Shown: piece after piece, positions 38,153 to 48,518 of the stretch
How positions within the stretch are numbered: the stretch's first letter is position 1
Layout: each line of letters begins with the position of its first letter
Source of the DNA: Bimuria novae-zelandiae CBS 107.79
Taxonomy: Eukaryota; Ascomycota; Dothideomycetes; Pleosporales; Didymosphaeriaceae
Direction of reading: 5' to 3'
DNA: 64,000 nt
Assembly: GCA_010015655.1 (NCBI GenBank)
Contig: ML976669.1
Span: 552,138 to 616,137, forward strand
Program-made: the position numbers and the translations under genes
The notes under the pieces: generated by a model
What the model saw: only the letters and a program-made list of their open reading frames with translations
What the model was told of the DNA's origin: nothing
The model's database searches: none

Positions 38153-40143
38153 ATGGCAGAGGAGGCAACTACGCCGATCGCCGCCGACGCTCCCAAGACT
38201 GCCGATGGGCCGACGCGTCCCATTGACGCTGCAGAGTCTGCTGCCGTCGCTGAGGAGAAGCCGTCGGATGGTGGTGACATAGCTGGAGACGCGCCGGTAG
38301 AAGGTAGCTCATGCCGTATTGAGCCTCTACTTGACTATCGCTCATTGAGATTAGAGCAAGCACCCGCGACTGCCGCCGCGACCGACGAACAAGTCGCGAA
38401 AGACGATGCTGCCGACGCGAAGCCGGATACTGCAGTGGCTGAAGCCAGTGGAGGTACGTTAGGACACGGCGCTTTGGATGGCTGCAGTCCTACGATGAAT
38501 CGTGCACATCGCTGACCCACTTCTAGACGCTGCTGCTACCGAGGAATTGGCCACGACGAACGGTACCCCAGCCTCCGGCAAGAAGGCAAACAACAACCGA
38601 CGCAAGTCCACCGGTGGCATCCCCGAGCACAAGTCTAAGAAGACTCCCAGCAAGAAGGGGAAGAAGGAGGTCAGATTGAACCTCAACACAAAGCCTGGAG
38701 ACATGTGGATGGTCGCCATGCGTGGATTTCAGCCTTGGCCTGTCATCATCGCCGACGAGGACATGCTACCCGAGACGCTCCTTGCTAAGCGCCCAGTGAG
38801 TGCGATGCGAATGGATGGCACATATCGCGAAGACTTCCTAGAGGGTGGCAAGAACGCCAAAGAGCGACGATATCCTGTCATGTTCTTAAGCACAAATGAG
38901 TTGTAAGTCAACGCGGTCATTCATCCCTTGGAATCTGTACTAACTGCTTGGGTAGTGCCTGGCAACCAAATACCGAGTTGCTACCTTTCGACATAGAGGC
39001 CATCAAGAAAGATGTTGAGGCTGGGAATAACGCTAAAAAGTCCAAAGCTCTTTGGGATGCCTACGTCATCGCCGCTGAAGGCCACGATTTGCAGTATTTC
39101 AAGGACTTGCTGATCAATCACGAAAAAGCCCTGGCAGATGACGAACTGGTCCAGGAGACTAAGCGCGAGGAGAAGGCAGAGAAAGTCAAGAAGGCCGCCA
39201 AGCGCAAGAGCACCGCAGGCGTCGAGGGGGAGGATGTCGAGATGGAAGACGCCGACGATACCGCTGCGCCCTCCGCGAAGAAGGCTAAACCTTCAAAGAA
39301 GCGAAAGAAGGAAGCCGGCAGTGAAGGCGACGAGGAGAAGGTATGCTTGCACCCTAGGGCCAGTGGCATGTGACTGATCTAATTGACAGCCTGCAAAGAC
39401 TCCGAAGACTAAATTGACGCTAAAACAGAAGAAGCCGGCTACGGAACCTAAGAAGTCCAAGGCGGCGAAGGCCGGCTCAGAGCCGGCGATGCCCGAAGAA
39501 CCTTCACTGCCCGAGGAGTCTCCTCTAGCGAAGCGTAAGAAGACAGGTATGAGTCTTCAACATGTTCGTTCAAGGGGTTTAACTGACATGATAAGTTCTA
39601 TATCTCCGCCATCGCCTCCAGAAGGGGTTCCTCACCCGTGACAAGCCTCCCAGGGAGGAAGAGATGTCGCTTATGTCTGGTTTCATCGACCAACTCGCAG
39701 GTGAAGATTTGGACAATCTGGAGCCCGACATTATCCGGGAAACCAAGGTCCACAAGGTTCTTAAGGGCATCTTGAAGCTCGAGCGCATACCGCGAGACGA
39801 GGAGTTCAACATAAGACAGCGCTCGCAAGAGCTTTTGACCAAATGGAACGCCGTCCTGTCTGCTGGGGAGGACGCTGCAGAGAAGCCGTCAGCCCCTGCT
39901 ACAAACGGCGTCAAGCCTGAGGAGAAGAGCACCGACGAGCATAGCCCCGTTCCCGTTGTTGAGAAGAAAGACGAAGCGCTTGCTGGGACTCAAGAAGCAA
40001 AGGCAAAAGACATGGATGGAGACGTCGCAATGGCTGAGTCTACCAAGGAGACAGAGGAGCCCAAGGAAGAAGCGCCCGCTACTGAGACCAATGGCGATGC
40101 CCAGGCCGAAAAGGTAGCGGATACTGTGGAGGCCGCAGCTTAG
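38153..40143 (+). CDS. PWWP-domain chromatin protein with LEDGF/TFIIS-N-like C-terminal domain
   Basis: Six exons: 38153-38303, 38355-38453, 38527-38902, 38956-39340, 39390-39546 and 39596-40143, totalling 571 residues with all phases consistent. The N-terminus is Ala/Asp/Glu-rich and disordered, followed by a Lys-rich patch and the PWWP domain: KPGDMWMVAMRGFQPWPVII (residues ~155-175, aromatic PWP cage) through FLSTNELFAWQPNTELLPF. Acidic/basic tails follow. A second folded region VLYLRHRLQKGFLTRD then EPDIIRETKVHKVLKGILKL, ERIPRDEEFNIRQRSQELL resembles the TFIIS-N/LEDGF helical bundle. PWWP domains read H3K36 methylation. The layout is like yeast Ioc4 of the Isw1b remodeller and other fungal PWWP proteins, so recruitment to transcribed chromatin is likely; I do not assign orthology. 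Confidence 0.88.
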
Positions 40144-40634
40144 ACGGTCCTTGCATAATCAGTCTTCCCCCGATACGACTTGTGAATTTCCCGAGTTATT
40201 CTCTCGTTATTACATGCGGATGCTTCGGCTCAGGATCACAACTTTTTCCTTGCTTTCTCGATTCTTTTTCCCTAATTGTGGATCAACATGAACTTCATCG
40301 AGATGTCAAGTTGTTTTGGGACCGGCAAGATGGCGCTTTTCCGTTTGGATTCCCGGCTGCTCCTGTGACGGCCGAGAGCGATATACGTGTACATATTGGG
40401 CGCGAAAGGACGGGTTGGACGGTGAATTTGGAACCGTTACGGCCACGGGGAGAGTAGGGGTATTGCTGGAAGAGCGGACATGCGTGCGATATTTAGTCTG
40501 GTGCATGGAATCAAAAAGAGTGCTGGTAAGCGGCACGGAATAATTATCATTGCTTCGATACGTCTCTTCATCACCAGCGATTGCTCGCATTTTTATAAAG
40601 GCATCCCGCGGGGTGGTTGCACTGAACACAGCAT
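40144..40634. other. Convergent 3' intergenic region
   Basis: About 490 bp between the convergent PWWP and MBL-fold genes; holds their 3' UTRs. No gene seen. Confidence 0.45.
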
Positions 40635-41860
40635 CTACACAGTCTCCTCATAGATTGCGGCCTTCTCGTGACCACTCCGGCGCAGAAATATCTTCGCGCT
40701 CTCTAGTACCTTCACTTTTAAATCTTTCCGCCGCACGTTCTGCCCCATGAATCCACCGTACGACTCTTCAAAGTCGAAATCTTTGATGCTCTTCCAAATG
40801 CCGAGCACGGCGTCCGGCGGTAAAGGAATCATGTTAGGGTACGCCCACATGAAGGAGAAAGAGGTGGTACCCGGGAGACGGTCGGCGTGGTAGAAGCCGG
40901 AGGGCACCGACATCATGGTGTCGGCGATGAAGAGTTTACCAGGTTTGCTGGGTTTGTCGGACCAGTGGAGGAAGGAGGAGCCCGGGAAGTGGCCGCCGGC
41001 GCGGATGAGAGTTACGCCGGGGAGGATGGTATAGGTGGGTTGGGTGACGAGGGTGCGGACGTTGTTTTTATCTTCTCTTTGGAGCCTGTATATCTTTTCG
41101 TTAGACACATCTTCGTGTGCAAGTGAGAATATATATATATATATGGCGGAGAAGGAAGGAGGAAAGGAAGGAAAGGGGTGGAAGGGGAAACATACCACTC
41201 CTTATCACACTCCTGCAAATAAACCGGACACCCAAAGCACCTCGCCCACTCCAAATGCGTGGTCCAAAAGTGCGGATGGCTGATCACAATCGCTTTCAGT
41301 CCGCCCTTGGCCTTGATGAAGTCTTTCGTCCCGTCGTCGAGCCATGCGACGAGGTCCCAGAGGACGTTGCCGTGCTCGGTTTGCAGCAGAATGGCGCGCT
41401 CGCCGATGCCGAGCTGCTTCGTGATGGTGGTCGCATCGCTGAGGCCCGCCGGCATGTTGGTTTTGGAAGGCGCGGTGGGGGTTGTGGTTATGTAGTGGAT
41501 GCGGGGGTCGTGCGGGTCGGTGATGAATTCGTTGCGCTGGGAGGAGGTGGAGGCTTCGTTGTTGAGGGAGGTCCTGGAGGTGTGAGTGGGAGGGCATGTG
41601 ATTTGGTGTGGAGTTGTAATAATTCTTTGGAGTGGGAGGGTTGCAAGTTTAGGGACACTGGGTATATCGTCCCTAAATACTATGCAAAGGTTGGGTGTGT
41701 TATTGATTTGTATTGGGACTTACCATGCTTGACCGGTTGGAGGAACATATTGGCGTGGGTCGTCGCAGATGGGACAGTTCTTAGGAGGAGAGCTGAGGGG
41801 GGCGTCGAATTGGGTCCCGCAGGTGAAGCAGATACTAAGGTCGCCGCTTTCGTAATGCAT
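40635..41860 (-). CDS. Metallo-beta-lactamase-fold protein with N-terminal CxxC pair
   Basis: Three exons: 41860-41724, 41573-41196 and 41085-40635, giving 321 residues; all junctions fall inside Trp codons. The N-terminus reads ICFTCGTQF and, 17-19 residues later, CPICDDPRQYVPPTGQAW, a CxxC...CxxC zinc-ribbon-like knuckle. The MBL core follows: ERAILLQTEHGNVLWDLVAW, LKAIVISHPHFWTTHLEWA (a variant of the HxHxxxxH metal motif), LIRAGGHFPGSSFLHW and KLFIADTMM. The family hydrolyses diverse thioesters, phosphodiesters or lactones in the cytosol; the substrate here is unknown. Intron 2 contains an (AT)9-type microsatellite near 41131-41148. An upstream ATG is possible, but this start precedes the first cysteine pair closely, as in fungal relatives I recall. 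Confidence 0.85.
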
Positions 41861-42247
41861 GTTGACGAGCGTTATAGCTTACAAAAGTATCCTATTGATC
41901 TGGATGTTGTTTGGTATGGTTGTTGATATATCCAAGTGGTTGCGCGATTGACGTAACACATCGTGCTGAAGAGTGGGGTGGAGGCTACTTGAAATAGACC
42001 CAAGAGCTTTTGGCCGGCCCCTCGCGGCTTAGCAATTGCACACGCGGAACGTCAAGGACACGTTAACTGAATGCGAAATACGCGACCCATTGCGTGAATC
42101 CAAATGCTATTAGGAAGGTCTAGGGTGTGCACCTCAGCTTAAACAGCTAAAGCTTCACGGTACGTGGAGAATTCCCGCTACTCCATACGCGCGAGATCTA
42201 GGCAGCACCAAAATCTATGTGAAAACGTGTTCTTCCATTTCAAATCG
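41861..42247. other. Intergenic
   Basis: About 390 bp: promoter of the MBL-fold gene and 3' region of the fasciclin gene, both on the minus strand. No gene seen. Confidence 0.4.
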
Positions 42248-42919
42248 CTACGCCAGAGCACCATCAAGGACCCATACCTCTCCATTAGCGACTTTGTCGG
42301 CAATGCTAGTTACCTCCACGTCGGCGGGCTGGATCTATTCACACTGTCAGCAGGCTTTGCCAAGGACTCGGACGGCCGAACGTACCTTTTTCTTCCCGTC
42401 CTTCGATTCCCACCAGACCTCGTTGCCGTCTAGTGTCTTGAACTTCTTGCCCTCCTCCCACGGGCTTTCAGGTACAATGTGCCTCTCCACAAACCGCCTT
42501 AGGTTCTTGTGTGCGCGGTCTTCCCCATCCTGTCCCTTATACGCCTCGGCTCCGAACGTGTTGTAGTCCCCGGGATCTTCCCATGGCTTCCTCTTCAAGT
42601 TCTTCATAGCATTGTTGTTCGGTGCTAGGACAGTCGCGTTCTGCGATGCATCGTCTAACCGGCCTGAGACCGGATCGATGTCTCGGGTGAGGCCGCTGAA
42701 GATTGCGATGGCTTGCGTTTTCCCGATCACGTCTGAGATAATGACGCCGGTAGAGACGGTCTCATCGGAGGGCATGTTCACGAGAGGGTTGGAGAGTAGA
42801 GGCGTCTGGTGTATATCGAAGGCTTTGATGATGTCGCGAAGAGGGCGCGGGTCAGCGGAGGCAGCGAGGAGCAAGCAAAGGATGGCGGAAGGGTAAGCGG
42901 ACAGTGAAGCGGGTAGCAT
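42248..42919 (-). CDS. Secreted fasciclin (FAS1) domain protein
   Basis: Two exons, 42919-42386 and 42334-42248, encode 206 residues. The start MLPASLSAYPSAILCLLLAA is a signal peptide, cleaved probably after ASA. A single FAS1-like domain follows: SDVIGKTQAIAIFSGLTRDI, QNATVLAPNNNAMKNL (the conserved T-hydrophobic-A-P-N-N core), HKNLRRFVERHIV and the closing VEVTSIADKVANGEVWVLDG. Fasciclin domains act in adhesion and cell-wall interaction. The intron's tandem acceptors (GACAG and, nine bases on, AATAG) matter: only the distal one keeps the frame open. No GPI tail is seen. The ATG lies 116 bp from the left end of element 3. Confidence 0.85.
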
Positions 42920-45045
42920 GGTGTAGTCTGTGGGTAGTACTTGGATGCAGGTGGGGCGGCGATAGGTTGGTTGCGTTTGGAGGAGTGAAGGGCACAGACG
43001 TCATTTCCCCGGATTCAATGAACGCCAAGCGATTACCGTGCCTTGGCAGCCTGTGCGCAGCGTCGCGCTATGCGCAAACCCAACATGATCGCGATGTTAA
43101 CAATATATGGCTGTAGAGCTCTATATAGGAGCTATTATCACGAGATTTTTTAGTAGAGAGGTCTCCTAGGTCTATAGACGATTGCTAGCGACTCAGATTA
43201 TAAATATCTACTTAGTATTATAATAATTCGGCCACTGCGCGATAAGGACATTAATAAAGTAAATATAGCTTTATTAACGCGTATAGGTGCTAGCGTAGGC
43301 TTTTTCTTTTTAATAAGCTTAGTAGTAGACTTAGAAGCCTTTTTATTACTATTTTTAGTAATTTTAAGATGTCCTTAAAGTTATTATTAAGCCTTATAAG
43401 TCTATTAATAAAAATATTATTTAATAACTTAATTAGCTCTCTTTTTAGAGCGCGTATTTTTAATTACTACTTACGTAATACGTTTCTTTTATAGTTAATA
43501 AGCTTTAAACTATTTATTAACTATATAAATTTTATATTATTAAGGTTTTTAAAGTTATAGCTCTTTATTTTATACTTTTATTAACTAAAAAAGTCTTAAG
43601 CTCTATGTACGCGGGCAAGTAACTAGAAAATAGTTTTTTTATACTACTTTTTAAGTTACTTTAAGAGTAAAGTTTTACCTTTTATTTAACGCTATTTCTT
43701 ATTCCTTAGGGCCTTGTGAAGGCACTTTATCTTATACTTTAAAAGTTACTTTTATATAAAAACTAAGTATATTATTTAGCTAAGCTTACGTGGCTCCTTA
43801 GTCGCGATAATTTTAATTATAAAATATAATAATTATTTTATTTTACGCTAATTTAATACGCTAAGTACTAAGTTAGAGCTTTTTATAATTTTACTTTTAA
43901 AAAGGACTCCTTATTAAATTACTTAAAAATAGGTATAAGATCTAGTAGTAAGATCTACATACTTAAAAAAAATTTATAATTAATTATAGCATAGTTAACA
44001 TATTCTAAACCTTTTAAAAGAGTATAAACAAGTCTTTTTTAATAATTATTAATAGTCTTTAGGTTTTATAAAGAAAGGCATTAAACTTATTAAAGTAGAT
44101 AATTAAAAAAAACTTAAATATACATACGTTAAAAGGCTATAACGTATATATTAAATAAGAGGGAAATATAGCTAAAAGAATCCTATTCTAGTTATAATAA
44201 TTAATAAAATCTATAGTAACGTAAGATCTATAGCTATTAAGAATTAAAAGTTAGTATACTTATTAAGTCTTTTTAGCTTTCTCTTTTATATAATAATTAA
44301 ATATATACTAAAACTATTAAAGGCCTATCTCGTTATTAGATTAGCGAAAGGGAGATAAAGTAATAAAAATATAATATTAATAATTTTTATTTATTTAGCT
44401 TAATTATAGACTCCTAGTGTTAGATTATTAAATTAATAATAAATTAATAGTAGATCTATTAGCGTATATATATATATAATAATTAAGATTTACTTACAGC
44501 TATTATTTTATATAGATTACCTTACTTAGCGACTCTTATATAAAGGCCTATTAAAGATTCTTTTTAAGTAGCTAGTAATACTAAGGAGGAAGCCTTGCTT
44601 ATCTATATTATAATAATAATAAGACTCTATACTATACTTTACTATCTTTTTTATAAAAGCTTAAAATAAAGCTTATATTTTGCCTCTAAATTAGCGTTAT
44701 AGTAATTACTATTAATACTAGCCATGTATTATAAGATTAAGTTATCTTTATATTACTCTATAAAGTAATTAACCTATAATATAAAAATAGCCTTTCTAGC
44801 TATAGAGAGACAAAGCCTTATAGCATCTACTATGTTAGTAGGAGGCCACGTTTAGTGAGGCTTTTAATATATTATATAAGCTTAGATTCTTATTATTAGC
44901 TAAAGTTTTGCTAGTTACTATAGTTAGCTATGCAGGGTACGCATATCGCTTTATATTTATTAACTAACGTGGTTCACCACCGAGCGGGCCAACCCCACCG
45001 AGCGGGCCAACTTTGCTAAATGCAGCCCACCTCCAGCTTATACTA

Positions 45046-45841
45046 CAATGCCATCACAACATAACGCGCAACAACCTTATACTAAAAGCGCACTATAGCT
45101 TACTATCTAAGCTATAATTAAAGATTATAATAAAAGTAAAAGACGTATTATTATAGCCTTTAGCGTGCCTTAAATAATAGTATAATAACAACGCTAAGGA
45201 GCCCTCTCTCGACGCGATTACGAGCCTAACTTAAAGAAACTAACTAAGCTAGAGGAGGAGGCTCTAGTCTAATATATACTTAAGCTTAACTAGCGAGGAA
45301 TAGGTGTAATAAGGGATATAGTCTAAGATATAGCTAATAATCTACTTACTAAGCGCGGTGGATAGCCTATTAATAAGCACTAGGTAGACAGGCTTAAAAC
45401 GCGTACGCTAGAAATTAAGTTTTAAAAGAGCTATCTATATAATTATTAGTAAGCTTTAAATAAAGATCTACGTATTATAACGCCCTAGTTTAAGCTAGTT
45501 ACTAATACTAAGGCTAAGTATGGTATCGCTGATAACGGCACGTACAACTTTAACAAGACAGGCTTTATAATAGGGGTAATACAAGATTAGATAGTCTTTA
45601 CAGACTCTAAGAAGTAAAGTAACCTAAAGAAGATTTAACCTAGTAATTATAGGTAAGTTACTAATATCTAGGGTGTTAGCGCTAAAGGCTAGGCTCTACT
45701 ACCCTTTCTTATCTTCCCTAGCAAGGTTCTAATTACGTCCTAGTTCTATAATCTACCCTAAGACTAGGTTATTAAAGTTAGTCTTAATAGCTAGACGTTA
45801 AATAAGCTTAGCCTTGCCTAGCTAAGGTACTTTAATACCTA
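45046..45841 (+). pseudogene. RIP-destroyed DDE (pogo/Fot-type) transposase, 5' part
   Basis: Starting at ATG 45046 (MPSQHNAQQPYT) the plus frame is dense with TAA and TAG. If these are read as Gln, a coherent N-terminus appears: SLSTRRDYEPN-like (LSRRDYEPNLKKLTKLEEEA), YILKLNQRGIGVIRDIVQDM, QPINKHQVDRLKTR, and then YNFNKTGFIIGVIQ, the block preceding the catalytic region. This order (psq-type HTH, CENP-B-type HTH, DETGF-like block) is that of fungal pogo/Fot transposases. The remainder falls in the assembly gap. Confidence 0.8.
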
Positions 45842-46591
45842 NNNNNNNNNNNNNNNNNNNNNNNNNNNNNNNNNNNNNNNNNNNNNNNNNNNNNNNNNNN
45901 NNNNNNNNNNNNNNNNNNNNNNNNNNNNNNNNNNNNNNNNNNNNNNNNNNNNNNNNNNNNNNNNNNNNNNNNNNNNNNNNNNNNNNNNNNNNNNNNNNNN
46001 NNNNNNNNNNNNNNNNNNNNNNNNNNNNNNNNNNNNNNNNNNNNNNNNNNNNNNNNNNNNNNNNNNNNNNNNNNNNNNNNNNNNNNNNNNNNNNNNNNNN
46101 NNNNNNNNNNNNNNNNNNNNNNNNNNNNNNNNNNNNNNNNNNNNNNNNNNNNNNNNNNNNNNNNNNNNNNNNNNNNNNNNNNNNNNNNNNNNNNNNNNNN
46201 NNNNNNNNNNNNNNNNNNNNNNNNNNNNNNNNNNNNNNNNNNNNNNNNNNNNNNNNNNNNNNNNNNNNNNNNNNNNNNNNNNNNNNNNNNNNNNNNNNNN
46301 NNNNNNNNNNNNNNNNNNNNNNNNNNNNNNNNNNNNNNNNNNNNNNNNNNNNNNNNNNNNNNNNNNNNNNNNNNNNNNNNNNNNNNNNNNNNNNNNNNNN
46401 NNNNNNNNNNNNNNNNNNNNNNNNNNNNNNNNNNNNNNNNNNNNNNNNNNNNNNNNNNNNNNNNNNNNNNNNNNNNNNNNNNNNNNNNNNNNNNNNNNNN
46501 NNNNNNNNNNNNNNNNNNNNNNNNNNNNNNNNNNNNNNNNNNNNNNNNNNNNNNNNNNNNNNNNNNNNNNNNNNNNNNNNNNNNNNNNNNN
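45842..46591. other. Assembly gap (750 N)
   Basis: A run of exactly 750 unknown bases inside the nested transposon. Length may be an estimate. No gene should be called across it. Confidence 0.99.
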
Positions 46592-47084
46592 ACGCTCGCA
46601 CCTGCGCAGTAGAAATTATAGATGTATCTAATAGCGATAAGTCTAAATAGTATTTCTATGTTCTGCGAATTATAGTAAATTATAGTGGTGTTGTAGGAGG
46701 CGCTTCGCAATAGACTAACTTTTAAAAAGTAGCCCGCTCGGTGGGGTTGGCCCGCTCGGTGGTGAACCACGTTAATGTAAATTATATAATATAAAATTTC
46801 TTTTTAATTTAATTATATAAGAAATTTTCTTTTGATTTAAGCAACTTGATTACTTTGATCGCGGCTTTAATTAGGTCTATATTGGTGGAGATATCACGCG
46901 TCAAAGTGAGACGCGATTATGTTGGGGTTGCGCATAGCGCGACGCAGCGCACAGGCTGCCAAGGCACGGTACCTAGATCCCATGTCTCGTGACACCGTGA
47001 ATGCCTGTGTCAAAGCTCCGCACAATTTAGTCCCAATCACCTTTGCACGCGTCTCTCCCGTCTCCATGCTGCTCGCTCACGCCA

Positions 47085-47809
47085 ATGCAGCTCCAGATCC
47101 CAACCGTCACGGTGGTACGTTTGCCGTCTCATTGCAATTGTCGTTTGCTAACAGACTCTAGGATGACCTCCGTCATTTTCACACGAAGCATTTCCCAACC
47201 GCGCCTATTCCCGTGCAGTATCTTTATGGTACGAAAGGCGAAGTTTCCGAAGAATATCACGATGACGACGATGATGGTCTCGGCTATTATGAAGACGGCG
47301 TGAAGCGCACCCTCACCGACGAACAAATCGCCATGTTCCGACACTCAGAGATACAGCGCATCCTTCTCGAGCGCATGCGGCGCAAAGAAGCCGGCGAGTC
47401 AATCCATGCCACCAAGAGCCCAGTGGTTGACATGCAAGGCGCACCCACGCCTTTCGGGGCTGCATCCGTAGGCGCAGCCAGTCCCGCGTCCGATCAGAGC
47501 ACACCCATGTCCATCAGCTCAGATGACGAACAAAATCTAGCTGCACCTGTGGAAACGCCACCGCAGAAGTGGACGACAGTCAGCGAGAAGACGCGTGCCA
47601 GAAACGCGAAGAATAGGAAGAAGAACAGGAAGAACCATCGTGAGAGAAAGAAGGCTGAGCGCAAGAAGCAGGAGCAGGAAGGAAGGGACGCGAGGCGGAA
47701 AGCGGAACGCGCAGAGATACTCAGCGAGGAGAGCGATGAGTGGGATCCGTGGCATCAGGCGAATGGGCCGGATGTACAGAAGGAAGATGCCGTGGACCTG
47801 GACTACTGA
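47085..47809 (+). CDS. DUF3807 family protein
   Basis: Two exons, 47085-47114 and 47162-47809 (donor GTACGT, acceptor CTCTAG), encode 225 residues. Conserved features of this fungal family: DDLRHFHTKHFPTAPIP near the N-terminus, an acidic DDDDDGLGYYEDGVKRTLTD segment, QIAMFRHSEIQRILLERMRR, a Ser/Thr/Pro-rich middle and a strongly basic, Lys/Arg-rich helix (about residues 145-195), ending in an acidic WDPWHQ..DLDY tail. Function is unknown; the basic helix suggests nucleic-acid or ribosomal contact. The first exon (MQLQIPTVTV) is the least certain part. The ATG lies 115 bp from element 3. Confidence 0.8.
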
Positions 47810-48518
47810 GCCCTCCCGGCCCTGCTCATCAGTAATCCAATTCGCTACAGCCTTCAGAGGTCTTACAACAAACAACATTCAGTATGTCCCCAATTTCCTT
47901 TATCTTCTTCTATCCAAATTGTAATGATGAAAACCTTTGTATCGTCATCCTTAGTCGGAGACTTAATCCGGTGAAAGCAGGATCTTGCTGCTTCGCAGCT
48001 TGATCTGTAATTCGCCGAGGAACTGTCAATGTCGAGCCAAAATCTTCTCTCTGAATAGACTACATGCACTTTCCACGGTTGCTGCTTTACAATGGTTTCG
48101 AGAAGCTGATATTGTACTCTAGTCACATGATGCCACAGTAACAATCCGGTGAGCCGGCAGGCTTGAGATGTTCCGCAAGGACTGCAACTCCAGCTCTACA
48201 TGCGCGCGCGTAGTTGGCTCTGACGAGCACGAGATATCGATTGCGCAGAAGGACGCCCACGACCAATGCGATTGGCCAAAGGCTTCGTATTCGAGGATCG
48301 CAACTGATTAGCTTCAAGGCTCGGCTCGATACGAAAGCATCCGATGACTGCGCAAGCCACTAATTGTAGCTTACCTAGATACTGAGACATATCACACATC
48401 GCTTGGCTGCGTGACTGTGCACTCCATCCGCTTTCTCTGAGTTCCAGAGCGTTCAACCCATACATCCAACATGCCACACACCTTAGGCTACAGAAAACCG
48501 GTATCCCGGTTGCGCTAG
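47810..48518. other. Intergenic
   Basis: About 700 bp after the DUF3807 gene with no supported gene. A 5' exon carrying the start of the HET gene could lie here. Confidence 0.4.

Larger units (their letters stand above)
44967..46772 (+). mobile_element. RIPed pogo/Fot-like DNA transposon (element 4) nested in element 3
   Basis: Flanked by TA (44965-44966, 46773-46774), with 42-bp TIRs beginning ACGTGGTTCACCACCGAGCG that contain two copies of CCACCGAGCGGGCCAAC and are perfectly inverted by eye. The 1.8 kb span includes the 750-base gap. The transposase remnant on the plus strand is listed separately. The GC-rich TIRs stand out from an AT-rich body. Confidence 0.85.
43036..46969 (-). mobile_element. 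RIPed pogo/Fot-like DNA transposon (element 3), interrupted by element 4
   Basis: Flanked by TA (43034-43035 and 46970-46971). The 58-bp TIRs (43036-43093 and 46912-46969) begin CCGTGCCTTGGCAGCCTGTG and differ at three positions. Excluding the nested element the length is about 2,126 bp, close to element 2. The interior is extremely AT-rich with no open frame. On the minus strand near the left end (about 43300-43620), reading stops as Gln, a basic tail with LKRELIKLLNNIFINRLIRL appears, comparable in position to the tail in element 2. Near the left end the sequence also resembles the right end of element 2 in reverse (GAGCTCTATAT...CACGAGATTTTTT), so the two families are related. It sits between two divergent genes. 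Confidence 0.82.
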
